DNA of 48,037 nt from an uncultured Eggerthellaceae bacterium (lineage in GTDB: Bacteria > Actinomycetota > Coriobacteriia > Coriobacteriales > Eggerthellaceae), in contig CAKTYF010000004.1 in assembly GCA_934631995.1 (NCBI GenBank), forward strand, positions 1 to 48,037. Reading direction: 5' to 3'. Below are positions 1 to 7,413 of the stretch, piece after piece (position 1 is the stretch's first letter; every line of letters starts with the position of its first letter). Made by a program: the position numbers and the translations under genes. The notes beneath the pieces were generated by a model, which did no database searches, was not told the DNA's origin, and was given only the letters and a program-made list of their open reading frames with translations.

Positions 1-2
1 GC

Positions 3-599
3 ATGGGGTATAACCGCCGCGCCTTGGCGTTGAAGCGCTGTGCCGATGAATGCGCTGCGCAGTACGGCGGAACCATTCCCCGCGAGCTTGACGCGCTGCT
101 GGCGCTTCCTGGTATTGGGCCGGCAACGGCGGCAGGTGTGCGTGCGTTTTCGTTCGATGCGCCAGGGGTATATTTGGAAACAAACGTGCGCACTGCGTTT
201 CTGCATGAACTTTTCCCTGGTCAATGCGATGTTTCCGATAAGCAGATTGCGCCTTTAGTGCAAGAGGCCTGTCCGCATGAAAACGTGCGCGGCTGGTATT
301 ACGCGCTGCTCGATTACGGGGCGTATTTGAAACGGACCACCGTGAATCCCAGTCGGCGCAGCAAGGAATATACGCGCCAAAGTAAATTCGAAGGTTCGCG
401 GCGGCAGAAACGCGCAGAGATAGTGCGGCTTGTTCTGGCGGCGCCCGGTATTAGCGTAGAGCAAGTATTTGAGGATTTGAATGATTTTGAGCGCAGCGCT
501 GGGCGTGATGGTGTGACGCAAGATTATTTTGAGGAACTTTTGGCCGATTTGCAAAAAGAGGGATTTTTCAACAGGGAAGATGGCCGGTTGATTCCGTAG
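3..599 (+). CDS. HhH-GPD adenine-glycosylase-like (MutY family) protein, 5' end outside the window
   Basis: Partial base-excision DNA glycosylase. The visible part starts inside the family's GYNRRA segment, so roughly the first 90-100 residues, including the N-terminal catalytic helix, lie left of the window. A helix-hairpin-helix (LPGIGPATAAGV, about residues 33-44 of the visible part) binds the DNA backbone. It is followed by LETNVRT, where MutY and Nth carry the catalytic Asp; here the position is Glu. The C-terminal four-cysteine [4Fe-4S] loop of MutY is missing. A basic segment (SRRSKEYTRQSKFEGSRRQ) and a winged-helix-like tail sit there instead. I recall a Fe-S-less MutY-like family with ETN and this basic segment, so these look like family traits rather than damage. 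Substrate is unproven. Confidence 0.8.
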   Translation: MGYNRRALALKRCADECAAQYGGTIPRELDALLALPGIGPATAAGVRAFSFDAPGVYLETNVRTAFLHELFPGQCDVSDKQIAPLVQEACPHENVRGWYYALLDYGAYLKRTTVNPSRRSKEYTRQSKFEGSRRQKRAEIVRLVLAAPGISVEQVFEDLNDFERSAGRDGVTQDYFEELLADLQKEGFFNREDGRLIP

Positions 600-600
600 C

Positions 601-632
601 GGTGTCCCGTAGGGGTGTCCCATAGGGGTATC
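601..632. repeat. 13-bp tandem repeat, about 2.5 copies
   Basis: Immediately after the stop codon of the glycosylase the unit GGTGTCCCGTAGG is followed by GGTGTCCCATAGG and then GGTATC, a period of 13 bases. It lies between the glycosylase and mntP. No function is evident. Confidence 0.7.
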
Positions 633-679
633 AAGGTCGCGTGCTTTTCTGCGCGGTGGAATCGGCAAGGTGAGAGGCG

Positions 680-1258
680 TTGTTCGTGGGATTAGTTGAT
701 TTGCTGCTCATCGGCGTAGGGCTGTCGATGGATACTTTTGCCGTTGCCGTGTGCAAGGGCTTAGCCATGCCGCGCCTGAATATGAAGCAAGCACTGGTGA
801 TTGCGCTGTTTTTCGGGGTGTTTCAGGCGCTCATGCCCGCTTTAGGTTGGGCACTGGGCACGCAGTTTGCCGGCTTTGTGACCTCGGTATCCCACTGGAT
901 TGCTTTTGCGCTTCTGGCTTTTATCGGCGGGAAGATGCTCTGGGATGTGTTCCATGACGCAGAAGACGGCGAAAAGGAGACGGGCAACAGTTTCAAACTT
1001 GACTTGAGGGAATTGTTCCTGCTGGCTATTGCGACAAGCATCGACGCATTGGCTGTTGGCATAACGTTTGCGTTTCTGCAGGCGGACATCGTGTCTTCGG
1101 TGAGCATCATTGGTGTTACCACGTTTATGCTCTCGCTTGCCGGCGTGGCGGTAGGTCATGCTTTCGGAAACCGCTATGAGCGACCTGCTCAGATTGTGGG
1201 CGGTGTTGTGCTTATTGGCATTGGTGTGAAGATTCTAGTTGAAGGCTTACTTGCGTAG
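680..1258 (+). CDS. mntP: Manganese efflux pump MntP
   Basis: A 192-residue polytopic membrane protein of the MntP (former DUF204/YebN) family, which exports Mn2+. The family signature GLSMDTFAVAVCKGL appears near the N-terminus and is repeated in degenerate form in the second half (ATSIDALAVGITFAF), the internal duplication expected of MntP. The membrane Asp residues in both halves are present. Length matches the family (about 190). The start is the TTG at 680 preceded by AAGGTGAG at 667-674; GTG at 686 is an alternative two codons on. No Mn-sensing yybP-ykoY leader fits in the 80-base upstream gap. Its last codons overlap a short gene remnant on the other strand. Confidence 0.92.
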   Translation: MFVGLVDLLLIGVGLSMDTFAVAVCKGLAMPRLNMKQALVIALFFGVFQALMPALGWALGTQFAGFVTSVSHWIAFALLAFIGGKMLWDVFHDAEDGEKETGNSFKLDLRELFLLAIATSIDALAVGITFAFLQADIVSSVSIIGVTTFMLSLAGVAVGHAFGNRYERPAQIVGGVVLIGIGVKILVEGLLA

Positions 1259-1333
1259 CGGCATCTCTTCGTACGCGAACAGCGCTGCACCCAGCGCACC
1301 GCACAGCTGCGCTTCTTCGCGGCTTAAAGCATT
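1247..1333 (-). pseudogene. C-terminal remnant resembling a 2-hydroxyacyl-CoA dehydratase activase (HgdC/BadF type)
   Basis: On the minus strand, in a frame different from nth, the last 28 codons before a TAA read NALSREEAQL followed by CGALGAALFAYEE. This closely resembles the C-terminus of BadF/BadG/HgdC-type ATPase activases (pattern QL-GALGAAL-AY). Upstream, the frame runs into the shadow of nth and shows no family sequence, so only the tail survives. It fills the gap between the convergent mntP and nth and overlaps both ends. The match is short; chance similarity is possible. Confidence 0.4.
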
Positions 1334-1980
1334 TCGGGGCACAGTCCCTTTTGGGCGAGGGGACAATCGGCGCAGCGGGGGCGCCGTGCAATGCAAATTT
1401 CGCGGCCGAACAACACCCAGCGACGATTGATGTTTACCCAATGATCTTTCGGGTATAGGGCGCACAAGTCTTTTTCAACTTGATCAGGTGTTTCGCCTTT
1501 TGAAAAATCCAGGATGCGCGCAATGCGGTACACATGGGTGTCCACAGCGATTCCTTCGGCAATATCGAACGCTTCCGCCAAAACGACATTTGCTGTTTTC
1601 CGGCCAACGCCTGGCAACTTCGTAAGCTCGGCGATGGTCTGCGGAACGGCGCCATCGTACAGGTCGATAACGCCTTGCGCGCACTTGATGCAATTCGCGG
1701 CTTTGCTGCGGAAAAAGCCCAGGGAATGAATTATTTCTTCTACGTCGCCGGGATTTGCTGCTGCTAAATCGGCAACAGTGGGATAGTGTTGCCACAGCAC
1801 GGGCGTTACCTTGTTTACGTTCTTGTCGGTTGTTTGCGCAGAGAGCAGCGTGGCGATGGTCAGGCGAAACGGGTCGCCATCGAAATGCAAGGCGCATGGA
1901 GCGCTTGCGTAAAGCGTTGCCATCTCTTCGTAGACGGCTTCGGCTCGTTGTTTCTTTTTTGCTTTCGACTCGCGTGCCAT
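1324..1980 (-). CDS. nth: Endonuclease III (DNA glycosylase/AP lyase)
   Basis: Removes oxidised pyrimidines from DNA and cleaves the abasic site. The 218-residue product has the helix-hairpin-helix LPGVGRKTANVV with the catalytic Lys, the catalytic Asp in VDTHVYRIAR, and a C-terminal [4Fe-4S] cysteine cluster. The cluster spacing is C-X6-C-X2-C-X7-C, two residues longer in the last interval than the usual C-X5-C. The start is ATG 1978-1980, because GGAGGAG lies just upstream on the minus strand; the open frame extends about 100 codons further but that part looks non-coding. Divergent from mfd, convergent to mntP. Confidence 0.95.
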   Translation of the reverse strand: MARESKAKKKQRAEAVYEEMATLYASAPCALHFDGDPFRLTIATLLSAQTTDKNVNKVTPVLWQHYPTVADLAAANPGDVEEIIHSLGFFRSKAANCIKCAQGVIDLYDGAVPQTIAELTKLPGVGRKTANVVLAEAFDIAEGIAVDTHVYRIARILDFSKGETPDQVEKDLCALYPKDHWVNINRRWVLFGREICIARRPRCADCPLAQKGLCPEML

Positions 1981-2205
1981 GGGCTCCTCCGTTGCGTTCT
2001 TGCTGTGCATGGTCGTTTTCGCGCTCTTTGAGTTTTTGCATTTGATAGAATATCGCCAAACATCATCGAGTGCCGCAAGAAATTTGCGGCTATTCGCATT
2101 TGGAGACGTTTTCGCGTTGATTGTCAGTTGGTAGATTTTCGCAAGGCAATTGCGGTTATCTTTGATTGGGTCTCCATTGAAAAAGGCAACAAGGAAGGGT
2201 TTTGC

Positions 2206-5200
2206 GTGCTTATTGATTCGCTTACATTTCGATTCGAACGTACCGAAGCGGTAAAGAAGTTTTGGGACAAGCTTGATGCGGCGCAAGATGCCACGCTGGG
2301 GGTTGCTTCTTCTGCGCGTCCGCTAATGGTTGCCATGCAGTTTTGCCGTGCGCCGCAGACAACGCTCGTTGTTGTTGCAGGTGAAGACGCCGCTATGGGT
2401 TTCGCGCGCTCGGTTGCCACGTATCTGGGCGAAGATAACGTGCTGCGGTTCTTTGAGCGGTGCGATTATCCGAATTCGAGCAAAATGCCCGATCCCGTTC
2501 TGGCGGCACGTCGCATGGAAGCGGCTTATGCGCTGCGCTCGGGCAAGCAATGCGTTGTTGTTGCGTCGGCGCGCTCGCTGGTGCGCCTTCTTCCGCCGGT
2601 TGACGCGTGCGCATGCGACCCGTTGGTGCTGCGCTGTGGTGATGATTTGTCGGAAGGTGCCGTTTCCGGTTTGGAAAGTTTCGAGGACCTTTCGCGCTAC
2701 CTGGTGCGTTTTGGTTACGAAAACGCAGGTGACAAGCTTGAAGGTCCGGGAACGTTCGCGGCGCATGGCGGTACGATTGATATATATCCCGGCAATTTAT
2801 CGTACCCCGTGCGCGTGGACTTCTTCGGTGACGAAATCGACGAGATTCGCCGCATTGTTCCCGCAACAGGGCAAACGATTGCCCCCTTGCAGCAGGTTGA
2901 GATTTTCCCCGTGGTGGAATACGCGGCAACAGCTGCGGCGTATCGTCGTGCGCGCAAAACGCTTGAGGCGCAAGCGCATACGAGTGCGGTCATGCGCGCG
3001 CTGCTGGAGTGCCTGGATGCAGCGGATGGCGGTATTCGCTTTCCGCAATCCGATTTGCTGCTGCCGTTTCTCTACGACGCAGCGGCAACACTGGGCGATT
3101 ATGCGGCGCCGCAAACGCTGACCACCCTGATAGAACCGAAATCGCTGTTCGATGATGCAAGCCATGCGTTCGATGAAGCGTGTGCTCATGTCGAGGGATG
3201 CGGTGTTGCGCCCGAGCGGCTGTATGCGCCGCCCACGCAGCTGAATTTCGGTGGAGGTGTGCGCGCCACGTATCTATCGCTTATGGGGGTTGGCAAGACG
3301 GTTGATGACGAGCTGCCCGTCAAGCGCACCGATGTTGCGGGCAAAGGCGGGCGCCTTATCGGTCGTTTGCGCACGTTCTTAGAAACAGATTATATGGTGG
3401 TGTTCGCGGCGGCGAATGCGCAGGTGCGCAAGGAGCTTGAGCTTGAATTCGCCGATGAAGGGCTTCCTATCCAAGAAGTTTTGCAGTGGCAAGACGAGAA
3501 CGGAGAACAAGCGCGTCGTCGATTGCGTTCGGGTGTGGTAAACGTGGTGGATGCCGATGTTGCCCTGGGAATGGTGTTTCCCAAGGCGAAACTCGCGCTC
3601 GTGTCCATTGCTGACACGCAGGGTGCGCGCGCGGCAAGTTCATCGGGGCGCAAGATTGACATCACGGAAATCACGTTTCCCTATAAGCCGGGCGATTACG
3701 TCGTGCATGCCGTTCACGGCGTGGCGCTTTTCCGCGAGCTCACCCGCCAGGAAATTGATGGAAGCGTGCGTGACTACCTTCTTCTGGAATACGCAGAAGG
3801 GGACCGCTTGTTTGTTCCCGTTGAGCAGCTTGACCGCGTGACGCGCTATGTGGGACCAGAAGGGTCGCCGCCGCGCTTAACGCGCTTGAACACGTCGGAC
3901 TGGTCTCGTGCGTTGCGCAAAGCAAGCAAGGCAACAAAGAAACTCGCGTTTGACTTGGTGGACGTCTATGCGCGTCGTTGTGCGGTGCAGGGCTTTCGTT
4001 TTAGCGAAGATACGCCCTGGCAGCGCGAGATGGAGGCGGCCTTCCCGTATGCGGAAACGCCTGATCAGCTGAGTGCCATTTCCGATGTAAAGGCCGATAT
4101 GATGAGCGCACGGCCTATGGACCGCCTGATCTGCGGTGATGTTGGTTTCGGCAAAACGGAAGTCGCGTTGCGCGCAGCGTTCAAGGCAACGCAAGATAAA
4201 AAACAGGTTATGGTGTTGTGTCCGACTACCATTTTGGCGCAGCAGCACTACACGAATTTCAAGGAACGCTTTGAGCCGTTTGGGGTTCAGGTAGAAGTGC
4301 TTTCGCGTTTTCGCACGGCGGCGCAGCAGCAAGAAGCGCTCAAGGGATTCGCGGATGGCTCCGTTGAGGTCCTGGTGGGCACGCATCGCTTGCTTTCGCG
4401 CGACGTGAACCCGCATGATCTGGGCCTTGTCATCATTGATGAAGAGCAGCGCTTTGGCGTGGGCCACAAGGAACAGTTCAAGAATTTGCGCGAATCGGTT
4501 GATGTGCTCACGCTTTCCGCCACGCCTATCCCGCGTACCATGCAGATGTCGATGAGCGGCGTGCGCGATATGAGCGTTATTTTGACGCCGCCCGACGATC
4601 GTCGTCCGGTAAAAGTACACGTGGGCGCCTGGGATCCCGATATCGTTTCGGGCGCCATTCGCCACGAGCTGGCGCGCGGGGGACAGGTGTATTACGTTTC
4701 GAACCGCGTGCGCACCATCGACGATGCCGTTGAACGTGTGCAGTTGGCGGCAGGCGAGGCGCGTGTGGGCGTTGCGCATGGAAAAATGACAAAAGAGCAG
4801 CTTGAGAACGTGATGGAAGAGTTCGCGGCGGGCGAGTTGGATGTTCTGGTTGCCACGACCATTATTGAAAGCGGCATTGATAATCCGCACACGAACACGC
4901 TTATTATCGAGGATTCCCAGCGTCTTGGCTTGGCGCAGATGTACCAGCTGAAAGGCCGCGTGGGGCGTTCGAGCACCCAAGCATATGCGTATTTCATGTA
5001 TCCCGAGAAAGTGGTGCTTACCGAAGAAGCCACGGCGCGTTTGCTTGCCATCAATGAGCATCAAGAATTGGGAAGCGGCATGCGCATTGCCATGCGCGAC
5101 CTGGAGATTCGCGGTGCCGGTGATATTTTAGGCGCCGAGCAAAGCGGGCAGATGAGTGCGGTTGGCTTCGACTTGTTCGCCCAAATGCTTGGTCAAGCGG

Positions 5201-5598
5201 TGCAAGATGTGCGCAAGGGTCTTGCTGCCGAAGGGGGAGACGCTATCTTACCGCCGGCGCTTTCCGATATTACGGTGAACGTTCCTGGGCGCACGTACCT
5301 GGGGGACGATTATTTGCCCGACGTGGACGAGCGCGTTTTGTGGTATCGCCGCATTGCCAGCGCGGAAACGGTCGAGCAGGCCGACGCGCTTTTGGAGGAC
5401 ATGCAGAAGAAGCATCCCGAAATGCCTGTTGAAGCACGCAATCTGTTCCTTAAGACGCACCTGAAGGCGTACTGCAACGAGCATGGCATCAAAAGCGTTG
5501 TCGTGGTGGGTGGCAAAGTTGTTGTTGAGCCCATCGCCATTTCGCGTGAAAAGTCAATCGAGCTGCGCCGCGAGGGCGGACGCTACACGCCGCAGTAA
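2206..5598 (+). CDS. mfd: Transcription-repair coupling factor Mfd
   Basis: Releases RNA polymerase stalled at lesions and recruits UvrA. The 1130-residue product has the UvrB-like N-terminal module, the RNA-polymerase interaction domain (GDYVVHAVHGVALF at about 496, DRLFVPVEQLDRV after it) and RecG-like translocase motifs: Walker A GDVGFGKT at 644, DEEQRFG at 745, SATPIPRT at 771, and the motif-VI region LKGRVGRS ending at 922. A TRCF C-terminal domain follows. The GTG at 2206 is chosen as start because AAGGAAGGG at 2191-2199 sits six bases before it; the frame is open from TTG 2128, but nothing resembling Mfd is encoded there. Length fits the family (about 1150). Confidence 0.97.
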   Translation: MLIDSLTFRFERTEAVKKFWDKLDAAQDATLGVASSARPLMVAMQFCRAPQTTLVVVAGEDAAMGFARSVATYLGEDNVLRFFERCDYPNSSKMPDPVLAARRMEAAYALRSGKQCVVVASARSLVRLLPPVDACACDPLVLRCGDDLSEGAVSGLESFEDLSRYLVRFGYENAGDKLEGPGTFAAHGGTIDIYPGNLSYPVRVDFFGDEIDEIRRIVPATGQTIAPLQQVEIFPVVEYAATAAAYRRARKTLEAQAHTSAVMRALLECLDAADGGIRFPQSDLLLPFLYDAAATLGDYAAPQTLTTLIEPKSLFDDASHAFDEACAHVEGCGVAPERLYAPPTQLNFGGGVRATYLSLMGVGKTVDDELPVKRTDVAGKGGRLIGRLRTFLETDYMVVFAAANAQVRKELELEFADEGLPIQEVLQWQDENGEQARRRLRSGVVNVVDADVALGMVFPKAKLALVSIADTQGARAASSSGRKIDITEITFPYKPGDYVVHAVHGVALFRELTRQEIDGSVRDYLLLEYAEGDRLFVPVEQLDRVTRYVGPEGSPPRLTRLNTSDWSRALRKASKATKKLAFDLVDVYARRCAVQGFRFSEDTPWQREMEAAFPYAETPDQLSAISDVKADMMSARPMDRLICGDVGFGKTEVALRAAFKATQDKKQVMVLCPTTILAQQHYTNFKERFEPFGVQVEVLSRFRTAAQQQEALKGFADGSVEVLVGTHRLLSRDVNPHDLGLVIIDEEQRFGVGHKEQFKNLRESVDVLTLSATPIPRTMQMSMSGVRDMSVILTPPDDRRPVKVHVGAWDPDIVSGAIRHELARGGQVYYVSNRVRTIDDAVERVQLAAGEARVGVAHGKMTKEQLENVMEEFAAGELDVLVATTIIESGIDNPHTNTLIIEDSQRLGLAQMYQLKGRVGRSSTQAYAYFMYPEKVVLTEEATARLLAINEHQELGSGMRIAMRDLEIRGAGDILGAEQSGQMSAVGFDLFAQMLGQAVQDVRKGLAAEGGDAILPPALSDITVNVPGRTYLGDDYLPDVDERVLWYRRIASAETVEQADALLEDMQKKHPEMPVEARNLFLKTHLKAYCNEHGIKSVVVVGGKVVVEPIAISREKSIELRREGGRYTPQ

Positions 5599-5616
5599 AA
5601 CCGCCTTGAGGTGCCC

Positions 5617-5997
5617 ATGAAATACTTTAAGTTGGAAGGTGAAGATACGCCGCTTGGTGTCTTGAGCGCGTTTCTTGAAAGCCTTGAACTGGAAGAAGGG
5701 GATGGCGCTGCGAAGGCGGGCTCAACGCGAACGGTGGCTGCATCTGCGCGCGCGGCGACATCTTCTGCGTCAAAAGCTGGTGCTGCAAAGACGGCAAGTG
5801 CTTCGCGGGCATCTTCGGGTCAGGCGGGCGCCAAGTCGAAGAACAGCTCGCCTGCCGTGGGGCATAATTCGTTTGCGCGCAAGCCGCTGAATTCGCCGTC
5901 AAGCACTTCGGGGTCAGCGAATCGCTTCTCGTCACGCAGCGCGGCTGATAGACGCAACATGACAACACGCACGGTGCGCCGCCGCCACAACTGGTAA
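5617..5997 (+). CDS. Small Ala/Ser-rich basic protein downstream of mfd, function unknown
   Basis: A 126-residue protein not assigned to any family I know. The first 30 residues are an ordered-looking acidic segment (MKYFKLEGEDTPLGVLSAFL and onward). The middle (about 32-100) is low-complexity Ala/Ser/Gly/Lys and probably disordered. The end is basic (TTRTVRRRHNW). Start ATG 5617 is preceded by TTGAGG ending at 5611; the GTG at 5611 would lie inside that ribosome-binding site. It follows mfd by 18 bases and is closed by a terminator, so it is probably co-transcribed with mfd. The basic tail suggests nucleic-acid contact, which is inference only. Confidence 0.65.
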   Translation: MKYFKLEGEDTPLGVLSAFLESLELEEGDGAAKAGSTRTVAASARAATSSASKAGAAKTASASRASSGQAGAKSKNSSPAVGHNSFARKPLNSPSSTSGSANRFSSRSAADRRNMTTRTVRRRHNW

Positions 5998-6010
5998 CGT
6001 TTTGGAACGG

Positions 6011-6036
6011 AGGACCCGCTCCCGAGCGGTCCTTTT
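6011..6036 (+). terminator. Rho-independent terminator after the mfd operon
   Basis: Stem AGGACCCGCT / AGCGGTCCT with loop CCCG and one bulged C, followed by TTTT. It lies 13 bases after the stop of the small protein behind mfd and abuts the first 33-bp repeat. Confidence 0.75.
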
Positions 6037-6067
6037 GTTGACAAATTACCCCACCTTTTGTCAACAA
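6035..6067 (+). repeat. 33-bp palindromic repeat R1, copy 1
   Basis: Perfect 11-bp inverted arms TTGTTGACAAA and TTTGTCAACAA around the asymmetric centre TTACCCCACCT, which gives the element a direction. Three more copies are in the window (6740, 12121, 46139). This copy overlaps the end of the mfd-operon terminator by two bases. Confidence 0.9.
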
Positions 6068-6130
6068 ATTGAGTGCTTGAGAACCCGAGGCGCCCTTCAT
6101 GTCTTGGATTTTCGCCTTGCTGCGGTATGC

Positions 6131-6163
6131 AATGTGAAAAAGTGACGGGGTCTTTTTCACATT
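6131..6163 (+). repeat. 33-bp palindromic repeat R2, copy 1
   Basis: Perfect 12-bp inverted arms AATGTGAAAAAG and CTTTTTCACATT around the centre TGACGGGGT. Same total length as R1 and likewise a G-rich centre on one strand, but a different sequence. A diverged, inverted copy lies at 6873. Confidence 0.8.
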
Positions 6164-6739
6164 TTGCTTCCAGTCAGCCAATCGTACGATGCAATTCAGG
6201 GCGTCTGCCGGCAAGGGCTCGCCTCACGACTCCGTTTGGATAATGCTTCACTGTACCCGCAACTCGCTCAACTTATCCAAAGCGTCGCAGTTCGGCTCGG
6301 CCCTTGTCGGCGGGCGCCCCTTGAGGGTCTGTGTGTCGGGAGTTCGGTGCGCGCAATTGGGCTCGCGGCGCGTTGACTCTTGGTTTAGGCGTCTCTTTTG
6401 GGTTCCCCAGCGGCATGTTGTCGTTTTTTTTCGCCCAAATATGCGCGGATTGACGGTGCGGGGCAGGTGCGGAAGAGGTTGGCGCGTTTGAGACTGCCAG
6501 GGGGTTCTTGCGACCTGGGATTTTGCTGTATGCAGTGGACCTGAAGGGCTCCAAGATATCGTGCGCGCGTCTTCAATCCGCCCCGTACCGTCGATTAGGG
6601 CGCATTCGCGCCCGATTTCCGACAAGATGGCCTTCGCTTGTGCGTTTTATCCAGGGCGATTCGCTGGGCCCATCGAGGCGACTCGGCAATAAAAGGAGTT
6701 CATATCGGGGAAGGTCCTCTCTCGTTGAGGGGTGCTGAA
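6164..6739. other. Intergenic stretch of 576 bases without a recognisable gene
   Basis: Frames of 60-125 codons exist on both strands, but none has a ribosome-binding site, coherent composition or family resemblance. Visible structure: inverted repeat TTTGGATAA (6235-6243) / TTATCCAAA (6273-6281); a GGGCGC-ATTC-GCGCCC hairpin at 6598-6613; and AAAAGGAG at 6691-6698 that is followed by no start codon. It lies between R1 copies 1 and 2 and may be gene debris. Confidence 0.5.
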
Positions 6740-6772
6740 TTGTTGACAAAAGGTGGGGTAATTTGTCAACAA
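6740..6772 (-). repeat. 33-bp palindromic repeat R1, copy 2 (inverted)
   Basis: Arms identical to copy 1, with the centre as AGGTGGGGTAA on the plus strand, so this is an exact reverse complement of copy 1. With copy 3 it brackets the large surface-protein gene. Confidence 0.9.
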
Positions 6773-6872
6773 TCGCCGTTACGAGCGCTCGTCGTTGGAA
6801 GCAAGGTAGAGCAGCACGTTGCAGATGCACGCGGCAATGTTGGAGCCGCCTTTGCGTTCGTGTGCAGCAATG

Positions 6873-6905
6873 AATGTGAAAAAGTCCCCGTCACTTTTTA
6901 ACACG
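6873..6905 (-). repeat. 33-bp palindromic repeat R2, copy 2 (inverted, diverged)
   Basis: AATGTGAAAAAG, then TCCCCGTCA, then CTTTTTAACACG. This is copy 1 of R2 in reverse orientation, with one centre mismatch and three mismatches at the outer end of one arm. Confidence 0.7.
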
Positions 6906-7039
6906 AAACGGGTTACGAAGGGCCGCCGAGAGGACGGGGGAGTAACGGAAGGCGCGCTATCGCCGCGGGGGGCTTGACCCCCCCCCCGACTCGATGCCAT
7001 ACTAGAAGCACACAACCGAATAGAGAGCTGCTCCGTCGG

Positions 7040-7240
7040 GCGCCCGGGCGGAAAGAGCTTCGCTCGGGTTGGATGAATGGGGTGGGAAGCCCCGCGAGCC
7101 GGTCACCGTGATGCCGCCCCTCCCTTGAACGCGGGGAGGGAGGCGGACAAGTCGGACCTCCGTTTCCGTCGGCGCGGGCGAGAACCGCCAGCACCGGGGG
7201 GCCCGCCAGCGATCCCATTCCGGGGCCGCTGGCGTTTTCC
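7040..7240 (+). promoter_or_regulatory. Structured GC-rich leader upstream of the surface-protein gene, possible attenuator
   Basis: Between R2 copy 2 and the coding start there are about 500 GC-rich bases with several stable foldings on the plus strand. They include a small GAGC/GCTC hairpin near 7052, an 11-bp stem at 7114-7146 (CCGCC+CCTCCC against GGGAGG+GGCGG, with a short bulge) and a terminator-like hairpin at 7204-7238. A structured region followed by a terminator in an untranslated leader is the layout of riboswitches and attenuators. I could not match it to cobalamin, c-di-GMP, TPP or other classes I know, so the call rests on structure only. Confidence 0.4.
7204..7238 (+). terminator. 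Intrinsic terminator-like hairpin within the leader
   Basis: Perfect 8-bp stem CGCCAGCG (7204-7211) / CGCTGGCG (7227-7234) followed by TTTT and a T-rich stretch. It lies about 175 bases before the start codon, with no gene in front of it. Confidence 0.6.
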
Positions 7241-7296
7241 ATTTCTTTTCGGTGTGGGGAATGCGCACAACGCAATAATGTCGCTCGCGCGAAAGC

Positions 7297-7379
7297 GCGC
7301 TGCATAAACGGGGTGCGCAAAGGTGTGCGGCTCACAACGGGCACGCACAAAGGACGCGCGCCGCATAGGCGGGGCGCAA
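7297..7379. repeat. Imperfect direct repeat, two units 59 bases apart
   Basis: 7297-7320 (GCGCTGCATAAACGGGGTGC then GCAA) and 7356-7379 (GCGCGCCGCATAGGCGGGGC then GCAA) are similar in spacing and sequence. A GCGC-GAAA-GCGC hairpin precedes the first unit. They lie directly in front of the surface-protein start. Confidence 0.45.
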
Positions 7380-7413
7380 GAAAGCAAGGGACAAGGAAAC
7401 GAAAGGAAGGGAA

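Noticed and set aside
1981..2286. N-terminal extension of nth upstream of 1980
   Set aside because: The extra 100 residues overlap the mfd start region and are unlike endonuclease III; a GGAGGAG site supports ATG 1978-1980.
3877..5064. A 395-codon minus-strand frame inside mfd
   Set aside because: Antisense to the conserved helicase motifs of mfd; no ribosome-binding site and no recognisable protein.
6035..6067. R1 copy 1 as a simple terminator
   Set aside because: A separate terminator already lies at 6011-6036, R1 lacks a T run, and identical copies occur where no gene end needs one.
6248..6625. 125-codon minus-strand frame in the intergenic stretch after mfd
   Set aside because: No ribosome-binding site, biased shadow-like composition, no family resemblance.
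7040..7240. Cobalamin riboswitch in the surface-protein leader
   Set aside because: A GGGAA and GC-rich stems are present, but the conserved CCGCCACTG-type core and B12-box arrangement could not be found, so the class is left open.
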